The notes under the pieces: generated by a model | Databases searched by the model: none | Seen by the model: only the letters and a program-made list of their open reading frames with translations | What the model was told of the DNA's origin: nothing | Made by a program: the position numbers and the translations under genes | Source of the DNA: Oscillospiraceae bacterium | GTDB lineage: Bacteria; Bacillota; Clostridia; Oscillospirales; Oscillospiraceae | Assembly: GCA_020025515.1 (NCBI GenBank) | Contig: JAHHRZ010000015.1 | Location: 1 to 57,762, forward strand | DNA length: 57,762 bases | Reading direction: 5' to 3' | In this document: piece by piece, positions 1 to 8,510 of the stretch | Layout: each line of letters opens with the position of its first letter | How positions within the stretch are numbered: position 1 is the stretch's first letter

Positions 1-67
1 GGTCGTATTATACCACACCCACAGAAAATGTCAACCCCCTTTTTTACTTTTTTTCATTTTTTTCCAC

Positions 68-98
68 ATAAAAAAGCGGCGACTATGCAGCCGCCGCT
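68..98 (-). terminator. Rho-independent terminator of hpf
   Basis: On the minus strand a GC-rich stem (AGCGGCG pairing with CGCCGCT) is followed by a run of six T. It lies just past the hpf stop codon. Confidence 0.85.
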
Positions 99-114
99 AA
101 GAAAGTATTTTAGA

Positions 115-657
115 TCATTCGACATCTTCAATCAAGCCATAGCCACCGTTGTTTCTGCGGTAAACTACAGCAAACGAACCGCCGTTATCCTCGTCCCGAA
201 ATACGAAGAAGGTATGTTCCAAAAGGTTCATCTGAAGAATGGCCTCTTCCTGGGTCATGGGCTTGATTTCAAACTTCTTCATCCGAACAATTTCATATTC
301 CTCTTCTGCCACATCCGGAATAAAGGAAACCTCTTCCGCATTGGCAGAGCGGACAAACGCATCCTGGCGCAGCCTGCGGGCCAATCGGGTTTTGTTCTTC
401 CGAATCTGGCCTTCGATGGTTCCCACCGCCGCATCAATAGATGCGAACATATCCGAAGTGCTCTCGCTGGCACGGAACCAGGTATTTGCGGCGTGGACTG
501 TTAACTCAACCTTGTTGCGATTCTTCTCCACAGAAAAAGCGACAAGTGCCTCCGCATCACCATTGAAATAACGATCCAGCTTGGTCACCTTTTTTTCAGC
601 GTAAGCATGGACTTTCTCGGGAAGGCGAACTTTCTTTTCACTATACTGGAATTTCAT
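115..657 (-). CDS. hpf: Long-form ribosome hibernation promoting factor
   Basis: Predicted 180-residue cytoplasmic protein that dimerises 70S ribosomes into inactive 100S particles in stationary phase. The N-terminal half has the S30AE/YfiA pattern (EKVHAYAEKKVTKLDRYF followed by basic strands), and the C-terminal half carries the extra domain of long HPF (IVRMKKFEIKPMTQEEAILQ, then LLEHTFFVFRDE). About 180 residues is normal for long HPF. The start at 657 is preferred over an ATG 24 bases upstream because an AAAGGAG ribosome binding site sits 9 bases before it. It is monocistronic, with its own promoter at 702-730 and terminator at 68-98. Confidence 0.95.
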   Translation of the reverse strand: MKFQYSEKKVRLPEKVHAYAEKKVTKLDRYFNGDAEALVAFSVEKNRNKVELTVHAANTWFRASESTSDMFASIDAAVGTIEGQIRKNKTRLARRLRQDAFVRSANAEEVSFIPDVAEEEYEIVRMKKFEIKPMTQEEAILQMNLLEHTFFVFRDEDNGGSFAVVYRRNNGGYGLIEDVE

Positions 658-701
658 AATATGTCGCTCCTTTCGTATCACCGGTTCTCCGGTATACTAA
701 C

Positions 702-730
702 ACTATACCACTGTTTCTCATCAGCGACAA
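702..730 (-). promoter_or_regulatory. Candidate SigA-type promoter of hpf
   Basis: Minus strand TTGTCG, 17-base spacer, TATAGT. A short dyad (ACCGG..CCGGT) lies between it and the ribosome binding site. Confidence 0.55.
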
Positions 731-745
731 GGGGTCTTTTCTAAA

Positions 746-1288
746 TTATTCGTCAAGATTCTCTTCTTCGTCCAAAAGGTCCGCCATAATCAGATTGTAA
801 ATAAGCTCTGCGTTCTTTTTAAAGATTCTGCTGATCTTCACCGCCTGAGGCTGGTTGGGAGCCATCAGCTCCAGACGCATGAGGCGGCCTTTTTCATCGT
901 CCAGCTGCATCTTCACCGTAACTTCACCGCCTGCTCCGGGAACAATCTTCGTCTTGACAAATCTACTCCGTCTTTGCTCCTTATTGAAGCGATCCACCGC
1001 CTGTTTGGCCCGCTCCCGCACGGGATAGGCAATGGAATCCTCGGTCACGGCACCGTTGTTTCTTCCCTTATCCGTAATCATATACAAATCCTGACCTACT
1101 TGCTGCAAGTGGCCGGATTTCACCAGCTCCGGCACAGCGGTACACACATCAAAATAGCTGAGTCTGTCGTCCTGGTAGGCCAATTCATAAAGCTCCTGCA
1201 CCGTCACAGGATTTCTCAGCCGGCCGGCTACATACAGAATCAAAACTTTTACATCCAACATATCCTGAATAAATCCCAATCGTTCCAC
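746..1288 (-). CDS. DUF4364 family winged-helix-like protein
   Basis: Predicted 180-residue protein of the DUF4364 family, common in Clostridia and without an established function. The N-terminal half (DMLDVKVLILYVAGRL, then TVQELYELAY and FDVCTAVPELVKSGHL) has the helix pattern of a winged-helix DNA-binding domain, so a regulatory role is plausible but inferred. The C-terminal half is strand-rich. The start chosen is GTG at 1288, because AAGGAAGG sits 9 bases upstream. The frame stays open to an ATG at 1357 that has no ribosome binding site. The gene ends in an acidic tail (LLDEEENLDE). It is divergent from dpaA. Confidence 0.8.
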   Translation of the reverse strand: MERLGFIQDMLDVKVLILYVAGRLRNPVTVQELYELAYQDDRLSYFDVCTAVPELVKSGHLQQVGQDLYMITDKGRNNGAVTEDSIAYPVRERAKQAVDRFNKEQRRSRFVKTKIVPGAGGEVTVKMQLDDEKGRLMRLELMAPNQPQAVKISRIFKKNAELIYNLIMADLLDEEENLDE

Positions 1289-1409
1289 AGTCCATAACCT
1301 TCCTTCTTGTTTTTTCTTAGTATATCTTATATTCCACAAAAAAACAAGACCGCACACACAGGATTCTGGCTTTCTGCATAGGGTAAGCTATAGAGGAGGA
1401 ATGTAAGTC

Positions 1410-2189
1410 ATGAAACCATCCTTATTTTTTCTCGGGCATGACGGACGGACCCCATGGGTCAAAGAGGCTCTGCAAGGCATGGGATATTCCATTACAGAAT
1501 CGCCTCATTGCGGCTGCATTGTCCTGCCGATGCCCGCTTTTGACAAAACCGGACATATTCTGAACGGACCGGCTGTCTCAGATTTTCTCCAACTTCTGGA
1601 GCCGGGAATGACCGTGCTGGGTGGAAAGCTGCAGCCGTTTTCTCCCCCGCCAGGTATCACAGGTTATGACCTTCTAACAGACGAACTTCTTACCTGCCAA
1701 AATGCAGCCATTACCGCGGAAGGCGCCTTGGAACTGGCCATGCCCCTGCTGTCTGTGACGCTGGACGGATGTCCCGTCCTGGTGACCGGTTGGGGGCGAA
1801 TCGGGAAACTGCTCAGTCAAAAACTGGCTGCCTTAGGCGCCCATGTTACTGTGGCCGCCAGGAAGAAAAAAGATCTGGCTATGATCCAAGCCTATGGCTT
1901 TGCTCCCCTTTCCCTGGAAAATCCTGCTTCCCTTTCTGGATTTGCAGCCATTTTCAATACCGTTCCCGCACCTATTTTTTCCTCACAGCAGCTACTGGAA
2001 ACGGACCCAAGCTGCATTTTGATGGAACTGGCATCTTCTCCAGGTGGATTTGCCTGTGATGGCAGCCGTGCCATTCTCCAGGGAAGCGGTCTTCCCGGAA
2101 AAACCGCCCCCAAAACCGCAGGCTTCTGTCTGGCGCAGGCCATTGACCGCTATCTTTCTGTAAAGGAGGAATTTCCCCATGGAAAATAA
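1410..2189 (+). CDS. dpaA: Dipicolinate synthase subunit A
   Basis: Oxidises the dihydrodipicolinate-derived intermediate to dipicolinic acid, with DpaB, in the mother cell during sporulation; dipicolinic acid fills the spore core as a calcium chelate. The protein is 259 residues, somewhat shorter than Bacillus SpoVFA. It has an N-terminal FFLGHDGRTPWVKEAL segment and a Rossmann NAD(P) site at about residue 125-150 (VLVTGWGRIGKLLSQKLAALGA). A strong GAGGAGG ribosome binding site precedes ATG 1410. Its last 11 bases overlap the start of dpaB, so the two are translationally coupled. This is direct evidence for a spore former. Confidence 0.93.
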   Translation: MKPSLFFLGHDGRTPWVKEALQGMGYSITESPHCGCIVLPMPAFDKTGHILNGPAVSDFLQLLEPGMTVLGGKLQPFSPPPGITGYDLLTDELLTCQNAAITAEGALELAMPLLSVTLDGCPVLVTGWGRIGKLLSQKLAALGAHVTVAARKKKDLAMIQAYGFAPLSLENPASLSGFAAIFNTVPAPIFSSQQLLETDPSCILMELASSPGGFACDGSRAILQGSGLPGKTAPKTAGFCLAQAIDRYLSVKEEFPHGK

Positions 2190-2751
2190 GACCATTGGTT
2201 TTGCCTTTTGCGGTTCTTTCTGCACCTACGAAAAGGCAATTTCTGCCCTGGAATCCCTGACTGCCTCTTACGATACCGTAATCCCCATTTTTTCTCAGGC
2301 GGGATGCACCATCGATTCTCGGTTTGGGACAGCCCAAAGCCACCTATCCAGAGCGGAAACCCTATGTCACCATCCCCCCCTTACCTCCATTGCTGAAGTG
2401 GAGCCCATCGGCCCCAAGAAGCTGCTGGATGCCTTGGTGATTGCCCCTTGTACGGGAAATACATTGGCAAAGCTGGCTCACGGCATTGCGGACGGACCTG
2501 TCACCATGGCAGCCAAAAGCCATCTTCGCAACGGACGGCCCGTTATCATTGCAGTTTCCACCAACGATGGTCTGGCTGCCGCCGCCGAAAACATCGGGCG
2601 GCTTTTACCCAGAAAGTACTTCTATTTTGTTCCCTTCCGGCAGGACGATCCCATGAAAAAGCCCACCAGCTTAGTAGCAGACTTTACCAAAATTCCCGAA
2701 ACGCTGGCCCTGGCATTGCAAGGAACCCAGATTCAGCCACTGCTTTTGTAA
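2179..2751 (+). CDS. dpaB: Dipicolinate synthase subunit B (flavoprotein family)
   Basis: 190-residue partner of DpaA in dipicolinate synthesis. It belongs to the HFCD flavoprotein fold, as shown by IGFAFCGSFCTYEKAI near the N-terminus, the conserved LVIAPCTGNTLAKLAHGIAD segment at about residue 90 and IAVSTNDGL. Length fits Bacillus SpoVFB (about 200). It begins inside the end of dpaA with an AAAGGAGG ribosome binding site and completes a two-gene operon. Confidence 0.93.
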   Translation: MENKTIGFAFCGSFCTYEKAISALESLTASYDTVIPIFSQAGCTIDSRFGTAQSHLSRAETLCHHPPLTSIAEVEPIGPKKLLDALVIAPCTGNTLAKLAHGIADGPVTMAAKSHLRNGRPVIIAVSTNDGLAAAAENIGRLLPRKYFYFVPFRQDDPMKKPTSLVADFTKIPETLALALQGTQIQPLLL

Positions 2752-2761
2752 TCCCTACGAA

Positions 2762-2796
2762 AATCCCCCGAAAGCGGTCTGCCTTCGGGGGATTCT
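2762..2796. terminator. Bidirectional terminator between dpaB and the ABC transporter
   Basis: An 11-base perfect stem (AATCCCCCGAA with TTCGGGGGATT) between convergent genes. The minus-strand side has the better T run. Confidence 0.75.
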
Positions 2797-2816
2797 GCTT
2801 GTGAATGAACTATAGA

Positions 2817-4457
2817 TTATCTCTCAGTTTCCGGGTTCAGTGGATGAAGCGTACCATCTCGCATTTCCAGCACATGATCGGCCAGGGATTTGGCGGTCTG
2901 CGTGGCATTGTGAGAAACCAACAGAACTGTTACTCCCTCCAGCCCCAACACCAGACGTTCAATCTCAGCCGCCGTAGAGGGGTCCAGATGGGAGGTGCTT
3001 TCGTCTAAAAGCAAAATCGGAGTTTTCCGCACCAGCGCCCGTGCAATCACCACCCGCTGCTTTTCACCGCCGGACATGACTCCGGCATTTTCTCCCATAG
3101 GCGTGTCAATTCCCTTGGGCAGCGTGGCCAGGAAGTGCTCCAGCTCCACCCTTTGCAAAGATTCCAACACAGTTTCCTTCTCCACGTTCTCATAGAGGCA
3201 CACATTGTGATACAACGTGTCATCAAACAAAAACGGCTCCTGATTGATGATGCAAATGCTTGTGGTCAAGCTGGCCCTGCTTAGTCGGCGGAGCTCTGTA
3301 TCTCCCAGGAAAATCGACCCGGTATAGTCGCCTCTGAGACCGGCCAGCAGATTCAAAAGGGTAGATTTTCCGCATCCGCTGGCACCTACAATCAGATACT
3401 TCTTTCCCTGCTGAAATTTATAGTTGATTCCCTTTAAGATTTCCCGGTCATCATTGTAGCGGAACCCCAGATTTTCTATGCGAATACAACTTTTGGGCTG
3501 CTCCAGCTGCACATCTCCACCCAGATCCTCCGGTTCATCCAGAAGCGCCTGCAATTTTTTAGCAGATGCTTTCGAGGTACGCAGATCGGCCAGCTGCATA
3601 TTTAACTGGTAGATAGGACTGCTGATAAACACAATAATCTGTGCGGAAGCCACGACCTCTGCCATGGAGATCACACCCTGGATTGTCAGAATAGAGCCAA
3701 GCAGAAACACACCCAAATGTGTCACAGTGGCAAACACAAAGGATAGATTGCTGGTTAACATTCGGAAGCCCTTCATCTTTCGGCGGCTCTCCTCCGCATG
3801 TTCCAAAGCCCGTCCATAGTTTTCTTCCAGTTTCTCCTCCACATGGAACACCTTTGCGGTCAAAAAGGCAGAAAGTGTCTCTTTTAGGCTCGTCATATAC
3901 TGTTCTTGGGCATTGGAGTAGTTTTCACCTACTTTTTCCAATTTCTTTGCGCATAAAATGGGAATAGCCGTCTGAATCAGTGCATTCGCCAGCACAAAGA
4001 CACCCAAAATCGGACTAATCCCGAACAGAACAGCGATGGCAAGTCCGCACCGTAAAAAGTCCATGTACAGCTCCAGCAGGACACTGAAATAACTGGTTCG
4101 CAGCATATCCGCATCCGCAGTCATCACAGAGATATAGTCCGCTGTATTGCGCTGAAAGAAATGCAAATAGCACATTCTGGAAGTTTTGTGGTATATATCC
4201 ATTTTCAGTGCCATCATAGTCTGTTTTGCAAGTCTGTAACGGACCAATTCCGCACCGGTGTCGATTGCAAAATCCAGCAGAATATAAGCACCGAAAAAAG
4301 CCAAATAGGTCCAAATCTGCGACAGATCCCCACTGCTGGCATAGTCCACCGCAGCTGCCACCGCTCCGGCACAGGCAATGGAACTAACGGCACTGAGAGG
4401 AGCCATCAATAGATACAGGAGAATATACGGGTTTTTACGAATTAAGTAGCGATACAT
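2817..4457 (-). CDS. ABC exporter half-transporter (permease fused to ATPase)
   Basis: 546-residue half-size ABC exporter of the MsbA/LmrA-like superfamily; substrate unknown. The N-terminal ~300 residues hold about six membrane segments (first about residue 10-40, ILLYLLMAPLSAVSSIACAG). The C-terminal domain has Walker A (GASGCGKST), Q-loop (INQEP), signature (MSGGEKQRVVIARAL), Walker B (ILLLDESTSHLD) and H-loop (LLVSHN). It would act as a homodimer. Start 4457 follows a GAGGAGG site; the frame is open 21 bases further upstream. No substrate or partner gene is adjacent. The upstream region has unusual long inverted repeats (4478-4689) that may control it. Confidence 0.88.
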   Translation of the reverse strand: MYRYLIRKNPYILLYLLMAPLSAVSSIACAGAVAAAVDYASSGDLSQIWTYLAFFGAYILLDFAIDTGAELVRYRLAKQTMMALKMDIYHKTSRMCYLHFFQRNTADYISVMTADADMLRTSYFSVLLELYMDFLRCGLAIAVLFGISPILGVFVLANALIQTAIPILCAKKLEKVGENYSNAQEQYMTSLKETLSAFLTAKVFHVEEKLEENYGRALEHAEESRRKMKGFRMLTSNLSFVFATVTHLGVFLLGSILTIQGVISMAEVVASAQIIVFISSPIYQLNMQLADLRTSKASAKKLQALLDEPEDLGGDVQLEQPKSCIRIENLGFRYNDDREILKGINYKFQQGKKYLIVGASGCGKSTLLNLLAGLRGDYTGSIFLGDTELRRLSRASLTTSICIINQEPFLFDDTLYHNVCLYENVEKETVLESLQRVELEHFLATLPKGIDTPMGENAGVMSGGEKQRVVIARALVRKTPILLLDESTSHLDPSTAAEIERLVLGLEGVTVLLVSHNATQTAKSLADHVLEMRDGTLHPLNPETER

Positions 4458-4477
4458 AGAGGTATCCTCCTCTTGCA

Positions 4478-4572
4478 AATAAAATCGTATCCTATATGGG
4501 TCATTTCCACCCCGGCAAATATAGAGCCGTTCCCTATGCCGTGTGGAAACAGGATACAGATACGATTTTATT
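4478..4572 (-). repeat. Long inverted repeat in the leader of the ABC exporter
   Basis: A perfect 14-base inverted repeat (AATAAAATCGTATC at 4478-4491, GATACGATTTTATT at 4559-4572) encloses nested pairs TTTCCAC/GTGGAAA (4504-4510, 4543-4549) and GGCA/TGCC. Together they would form a roughly 95-nt hairpin just upstream of the exporter ribosome binding site. A second inverted pair, GTATCCTATATGGGT (4487-4501) and ACCCTATAGGATAC (4676-4689), brackets about 200 bases. It could be a regulatory leader or a small non-autonomous element. Confidence 0.6.
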
Positions 4573-4751
4573 CAGCTTTCAGAAGGTAGACGCAAAAAAA
4601 TACGACATACATGTTTTCACCCCCCTGTGTTTTATAAAGCCTTTGCTCACAGTCTTATTTTTGTCATTCGATAAAACCCTATAGGATACCTGCTATGTAT
4701 TATATCATTATTTCTTTACCAACGCAACACAAACACAGCTGACTGTTATAG

Positions 4752-4801
4752 AAAAAAACAGGCAGCCACCCCAGAATGCAACATTCCGGGACAACTGCCT
4801 G
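4752..4801 (-). terminator. Terminator of the pepF operon
   Basis: Minus-strand hairpin CAGGCAG...CTGCCTG with inner pairing GGAATG/CATTCT, followed by seven T. Confidence 0.8.
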
Positions 4802-4810
4802 CTGTTGATT

Positions 4811-5092
4811 TTATTTTGCTTCTACAATAATCTGTTCTTCAATCCATGCTTTCATTTCTGCCCGGCCTTCTTCGGACAAGGGAAAGGTTCGCTTTCCTTC
4901 CATTTGGCTTTTTTCATAGCACAGAGGGCCGTGCCAATATTCTGCCTCCATGGAGCTTTCCTCCATGTTGACTTCCTTTGGCGTCCGCATCACGATCTGG
5001 GGGGCAATGCGAAACCGCAGCAACCCCAGTGACCCGGTAAAAATATTATTCATGGCAAAGGTGTGGAGCGTGGGGATAAAAACTTCTGCCAT
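4811..5092 (-). CDS. Small conserved-looking protein downstream of pepF
   Basis: Predicted 93-residue soluble protein of unknown function. It has no signal peptide or membrane segment; the C-terminal third is charged (SQMEGKRTFPLSEEGRAEMKAWIEEQ). Its start lies two bases past the pepF stop codon on the same strand, and a terminator follows, so it is co-transcribed with pepF. I do not recognise a domain. Confidence 0.6.
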   Translation of the reverse strand: MAEVFIPTLHTFAMNNIFTGSLGLLRFRIAPQIVMRTPKEVNMEESSMEAEYWHGPLCYEKSQMEGKRTFPLSEEGRAEMKAWIEEQIIVEAK

Positions 5093-5094
5093 GA

Positions 5095-6900
5095 TTACTC
5101 CTGCACCAAAGCTTCCATCTCATCCAGCAGCTCGCCGAAGAGCTGGAGTGCCTGGTTGACCGGCTCGGGGGAAGTCATGTCCACACCGGCGCCCTTCAAA
5201 AGATCGATGGGGCTCTTGGAGCAGCCGCCGGACAGGAAGCCCAGATAATCCTTCACTGCGCTCTCGCCCTCCTTCAGGATGCGGCGGGACAGAGCGATAG
5301 CGGCGGAATAGCCGGTTGCGTACTGGAACACGTAGTAGTTGTAGTAGAAATGAGGAATCCGGGCCCACTCCATGGCGATCTCGTCATCGATCACCATGTC
5401 AGGTCCATAGTACATCTCGTTCAGACGGCGGTACTCAGCGCTGAGCACATCGGCCGTGAGGGTCTTGCCTTCCTTTGCCATGCGGCCGATGTTCAGCTCA
5501 AATTCAGCGAACATGGTCTGACGGTACAAAGTACCCTTGAACTGATCCAGAAAGTGATTGATGAGGTATGCCCGCTCCTTCTTATCCGTGGTCTTGCCCA
5601 GCAGATATTCCATCAGCAGAGCCTCGTTGCAGGTAGAAGCCACCTCTGCCACGAAGATCACATAATCCGCATCCAGAGGATTCTGGGTCTTGTTGGACAG
5701 ATAGGAGTGGATGGCATGACCCATCTCATGGGCCAGAGTGAACTGGCTGTCCAGAGTTCCGGTATAGTTCATGAGGACAAAGGGATGGACACGGGCACCG
5801 GCGGAGTAGGCACCGGAGCGCTTGCCCTCATTCTGGTACACGTCAACCCAGCGGCTTTCAAAGCCTTCCTTCAGGATCTTCTGATAGTCCGCACCCAGAG
5901 CGCCCATGGCGTTGTAGATGGTCTCCTTTGCCTCGGCATAGGGAATCTTACGATCCACACCTTCCATGAGGGGAGTGTAGATATCATAGAAGTGCAGCTC
6001 ATCCACGCCCAGAAGCTTCTTGCGCAGACGGACATAGCGGTGCATCTTATCCAGATTCTTGTGAACGGTGTCAATAAGGTTCAGATACACGGAAGTGGGA
6101 ACATTGGTGGCATCCAGAGAAGCCTCCATGGAGTCATTGTACTTCCGAGCCTCAGAGAAGAACTGGAGCTGCTTGACCTGAGAAGCCAGAATGGCAGCCA
6201 CGGTATTCTTGTAGGAGCCAAAGGAGGCATACAGATTTTCAAATGCACTCTTACGCAGCACACGGTCGCTGCTCTCTTCGCAGGCCACAAAGGTGCCCTG
6301 GCTCAGAGGATGCTTGTTGCCCTCGCTGTCCACAGCATCCTCAAAGGTCAGGTCTGCATCTGCAAAAAGGCTGTAGATGGTATCGGGAGCATTGGCCATC
6401 TCACCGGCAGCCGCCAGCAGCTTTTCCTCAGCGGGAGACAGGACATGTTCCTTGCGGCGGCGGATGTTCCACAGATACCGGCGGTAACGCTCCAGCTTCG
6501 GCTCCGCAGCATAGAAAGAATCCAGGGTCTCGTCGGAGATGGCCAGGACCTCAGGCGTCTCAAAGCTGGTAGCAGCAGACAGCGCTACAAAGACACTCAT
6601 AAACTGTCCCTGCATTGCCTGATAAGTAGAATCACGGGTATCTTCGTCGGCCTTGCGCTGACAGTAGTTGCCCAGATCCTCGTCCAAAACATTGACCTCT
6701 TCGATTTCGGTCAGGTAAGCCAGAAGCTTTGCGGGGCTTTCGGACAGGTGTCCTGCGTAGGCGGCCAGAGATTCGGTGGCAGCCTTCACCTTTTCCAGAT
6801 CCTGGTACCACAGTTCGTCCGTGGCATACAAATCTTCGATGGCCCACTTGTCAGCGGGGTCAATCTGGCTGCGCTGGGGGATCATTTTAGTTTCTGCCAT
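5095..6900 (-). CDS. pepF: Oligoendopeptidase F
   Basis: 601-residue M3-family zinc metallopeptidase that cleaves short peptides in the cytoplasm. The zinc site is HEMGH in TLAHEMGHAIHSYLS (about residue 387), with the downstream glutamate in VAEVASTCNEALLMEYLL. N-terminal features typical of PepF are present (DPADKWAIEDLYATDELWYQDL). Full length for the family. An AGGAGG site lies before ATG 6900. A promoter is at 6950-6977 and the small gene at 4811-5092 is co-transcribed. Confidence 0.96.
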   Translation of the reverse strand: MAETKMIPQRSQIDPADKWAIEDLYATDELWYQDLEKVKAATESLAAYAGHLSESPAKLLAYLTEIEEVNVLDEDLGNYCQRKADEDTRDSTYQAMQGQFMSVFVALSAATSFETPEVLAISDETLDSFYAAEPKLERYRRYLWNIRRRKEHVLSPAEEKLLAAAGEMANAPDTIYSLFADADLTFEDAVDSEGNKHPLSQGTFVACEESSDRVLRKSAFENLYASFGSYKNTVAAILASQVKQLQFFSEARKYNDSMEASLDATNVPTSVYLNLIDTVHKNLDKMHRYVRLRKKLLGVDELHFYDIYTPLMEGVDRKIPYAEAKETIYNAMGALGADYQKILKEGFESRWVDVYQNEGKRSGAYSAGARVHPFVLMNYTGTLDSQFTLAHEMGHAIHSYLSNKTQNPLDADYVIFVAEVASTCNEALLMEYLLGKTTDKKERAYLINHFLDQFKGTLYRQTMFAEFELNIGRMAKEGKTLTADVLSAEYRRLNEMYYGPDMVIDDEIAMEWARIPHFYYNYYVFQYATGYSAAIALSRRILKEGESAVKDYLGFLSGGCSKSPIDLLKGAGVDMTSPEPVNQALQLFGELLDEMEALVQE

Positions 6901-6949
6901 ATATAATTCCTCCTAAATATTAGAATATTATGTATTCTCTCCTTTGTTC

Positions 6950-6977
6950 ATTATAACACAAGCCATTTCATTTGCAA
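6950..6977 (-). promoter_or_regulatory. Candidate promoter of pepF
   Basis: Minus strand TTGCAA, 16-base spacer, TATAAT, about 50 bases before the start codon. Confidence 0.6.
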
Positions 6978-7099
6978 CAGAAAAACAAGGTGATTTTCAC
7001 TATATTTTTCTTTTTTTCTTATATCTGTCCACAGTACGCGGACAGATATTCCTGATTTGCTAATTTATTAAGATTTCTTCTAGTTACCTAAAAAAATAA

Positions 7100-7128
7100 T
7101 TGACACGCTCTTTTGCCCTAGTTACAAT
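7100..7128 (+). promoter_or_regulatory. Strong promoter of tldD-tldE
   Basis: Perfect TTGACA, 17-base spacer, TACAAT, about 32 bases before the tldD start. Confidence 0.8.
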
Positions 7129-7160
7129 GGAAGAAGAATCGTCTAGCAGGAGGATCTATT

Positions 7161-8498
7161 ATGTATCAATTTCCACAAAATTTGTACGCTGACGTTCGTA
7201 TAGAGGACGTCAGTCAAACTGCCATTTCTTACGAAAACGGCAGTCTCATTCAGAATCGCACCTCCCATGAAGTCGGTGCCTTCCTGCGTGTATGGGATGG
7301 TGTCCGCTGGTATTACAGTGCCACCACCGACCTTGCAAACATTCAGGAAGAGCTGGACAACCTTGCAGCACTGGCTGCTCCCAACCCCGAAATTTCAAAG
7401 GACCCCGTAGTGCAGCAGTTTGAGGTAAACCGGGATGTATGCCTCAAATATCGGGATACCGACATTCGAGAGATTCGCAATCAGGAAAAGCTGGAGCTTC
7501 TGCAAAGCTATCTGCCCCTGGTCAGCGAAGTTCCGGAAATCACCGAGTGGTCCGGTTCCTATCTGGACACTTATACCGAAAAAAAGTTCTGGTCCAGTCT
7601 TGGGGCCGACCTTCACTTCGATTATCAGCGGGCCAGTGTTGTGCTGGATTTCACCATTGGTTCCGGTTCCGTGCCTCAGCCCGGCAGAGTTCATGTCTAT
7701 GAACAACACTTCTCTTCCCTGAAAAATCGCCATGACCAGCTGAAGCAGAAAATCCATCAGCATCTGGACTACGCCGCACGGGCCGTTCCGGTGGAACCCG
7801 GCACCTACACCTGTGTGCTGTCCCCCACCGTAGCCGGTGTCTTTGCCCACGAAAGCTTCGGTCACAAGAGTGAATCCGACCTGATGCTGGGCAGCGAGAC
7901 CATGATGCAGGAGTGGGCTCTGGGTACCAAAGTCGGCTCCGACATTCTGAACATTCTGGATTCCGGTGTTCCGGAGGGTTCCGGATATGTGCCCTATGAC
8001 GATGAGGGAACCAAAGCAAAAACCAACTATCTCATTAAAAACGGCGTTCTGGCCGGTCGTCTCCACAGCGCATCCACCGCCGTTGCTCTTGGGGAGCAGG
8101 TCACAGGAAACGCCCGTGCCATGGACTTCTCCTATGAGCCTCTGGTGCGTATGACCTCCACCTATATTGGTGGCGGCGAGGACACCTTTGAAGAGCTTCT
8201 CGCCCCCATCAAGCTGGGCGTATACATCGCAGAATTTAAGCACGGTTCCGGTATGTCCACCTTTACCATTGCCCCCAGTCTGGCTTATATGATTCGGGAG
8301 GGCAAGCTTGCAGAGCCGGTCCGGGTCTCGGTCATTACCGGAAATGTCATGCACACGCTCCACGAAATCGACGGACTTTCCAAAGACGAAACCATTTGCT
8401 CCATGTCCACAGGCGGCTGCGGAAAGATGGAGCAGTGGCCCCTGCGGGTAGCCTTTGGCGGCCCCTATGTCAGAGTCAGAAACATTCAGGTACAGTAA
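7161..8498 (+). CDS. tldD: TldD-type metalloprotease subunit
   Basis: 445-residue catalytic subunit of the TldD/TldE heterodimeric protease, which in other bacteria trims leader peptides or unfolded peptides. The family HExxxH zinc motif is present as HESFGHKSESD (about residue 230). The C-terminus shows the expected GGCGKMEQWPLRVAFGGPYV segment. A GCAGGAGG site precedes ATG 7161. It is followed 12 bases later by the TldE partner. No obvious RiPP precursor or other substrate gene is nearby, so the target is unknown. Confidence 0.92.
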   Translation: MYQFPQNLYADVRIEDVSQTAISYENGSLIQNRTSHEVGAFLRVWDGVRWYYSATTDLANIQEELDNLAALAAPNPEISKDPVVQQFEVNRDVCLKYRDTDIREIRNQEKLELLQSYLPLVSEVPEITEWSGSYLDTYTEKKFWSSLGADLHFDYQRASVVLDFTIGSGSVPQPGRVHVYEQHFSSLKNRHDQLKQKIHQHLDYAARAVPVEPGTYTCVLSPTVAGVFAHESFGHKSESDLMLGSETMMQEWALGTKVGSDILNILDSGVPEGSGYVPYDDEGTKAKTNYLIKNGVLAGRLHSASTAVALGEQVTGNARAMDFSYEPLVRMTSTYIGGGEDTFEELLAPIKLGVYIAEFKHGSGMSTFTIAPSLAYMIREGKLAEPVRVSVITGNVMHTLHEIDGLSKDETICSMSTGGCGKMEQWPLRVAFGGPYVRVRNIQVQ

Positions 8499-8510
8499 GG
8501 AGGGAGAACC

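Noticed and set aside
5350..6906. A 518-codon open frame antisense to pepF, and similar long antisense frames opposite purA/mrp (13470-15137), alaS (23004-25361), htpG (48009-49061) and the ABC-F gene (49157-50674)
   Set aside because: Each lies opposite a clearly identified conserved gene and its translation is low in sense (for example long Leu/Gly/His/Val runs without domain motifs). They are codon-bias shadows.
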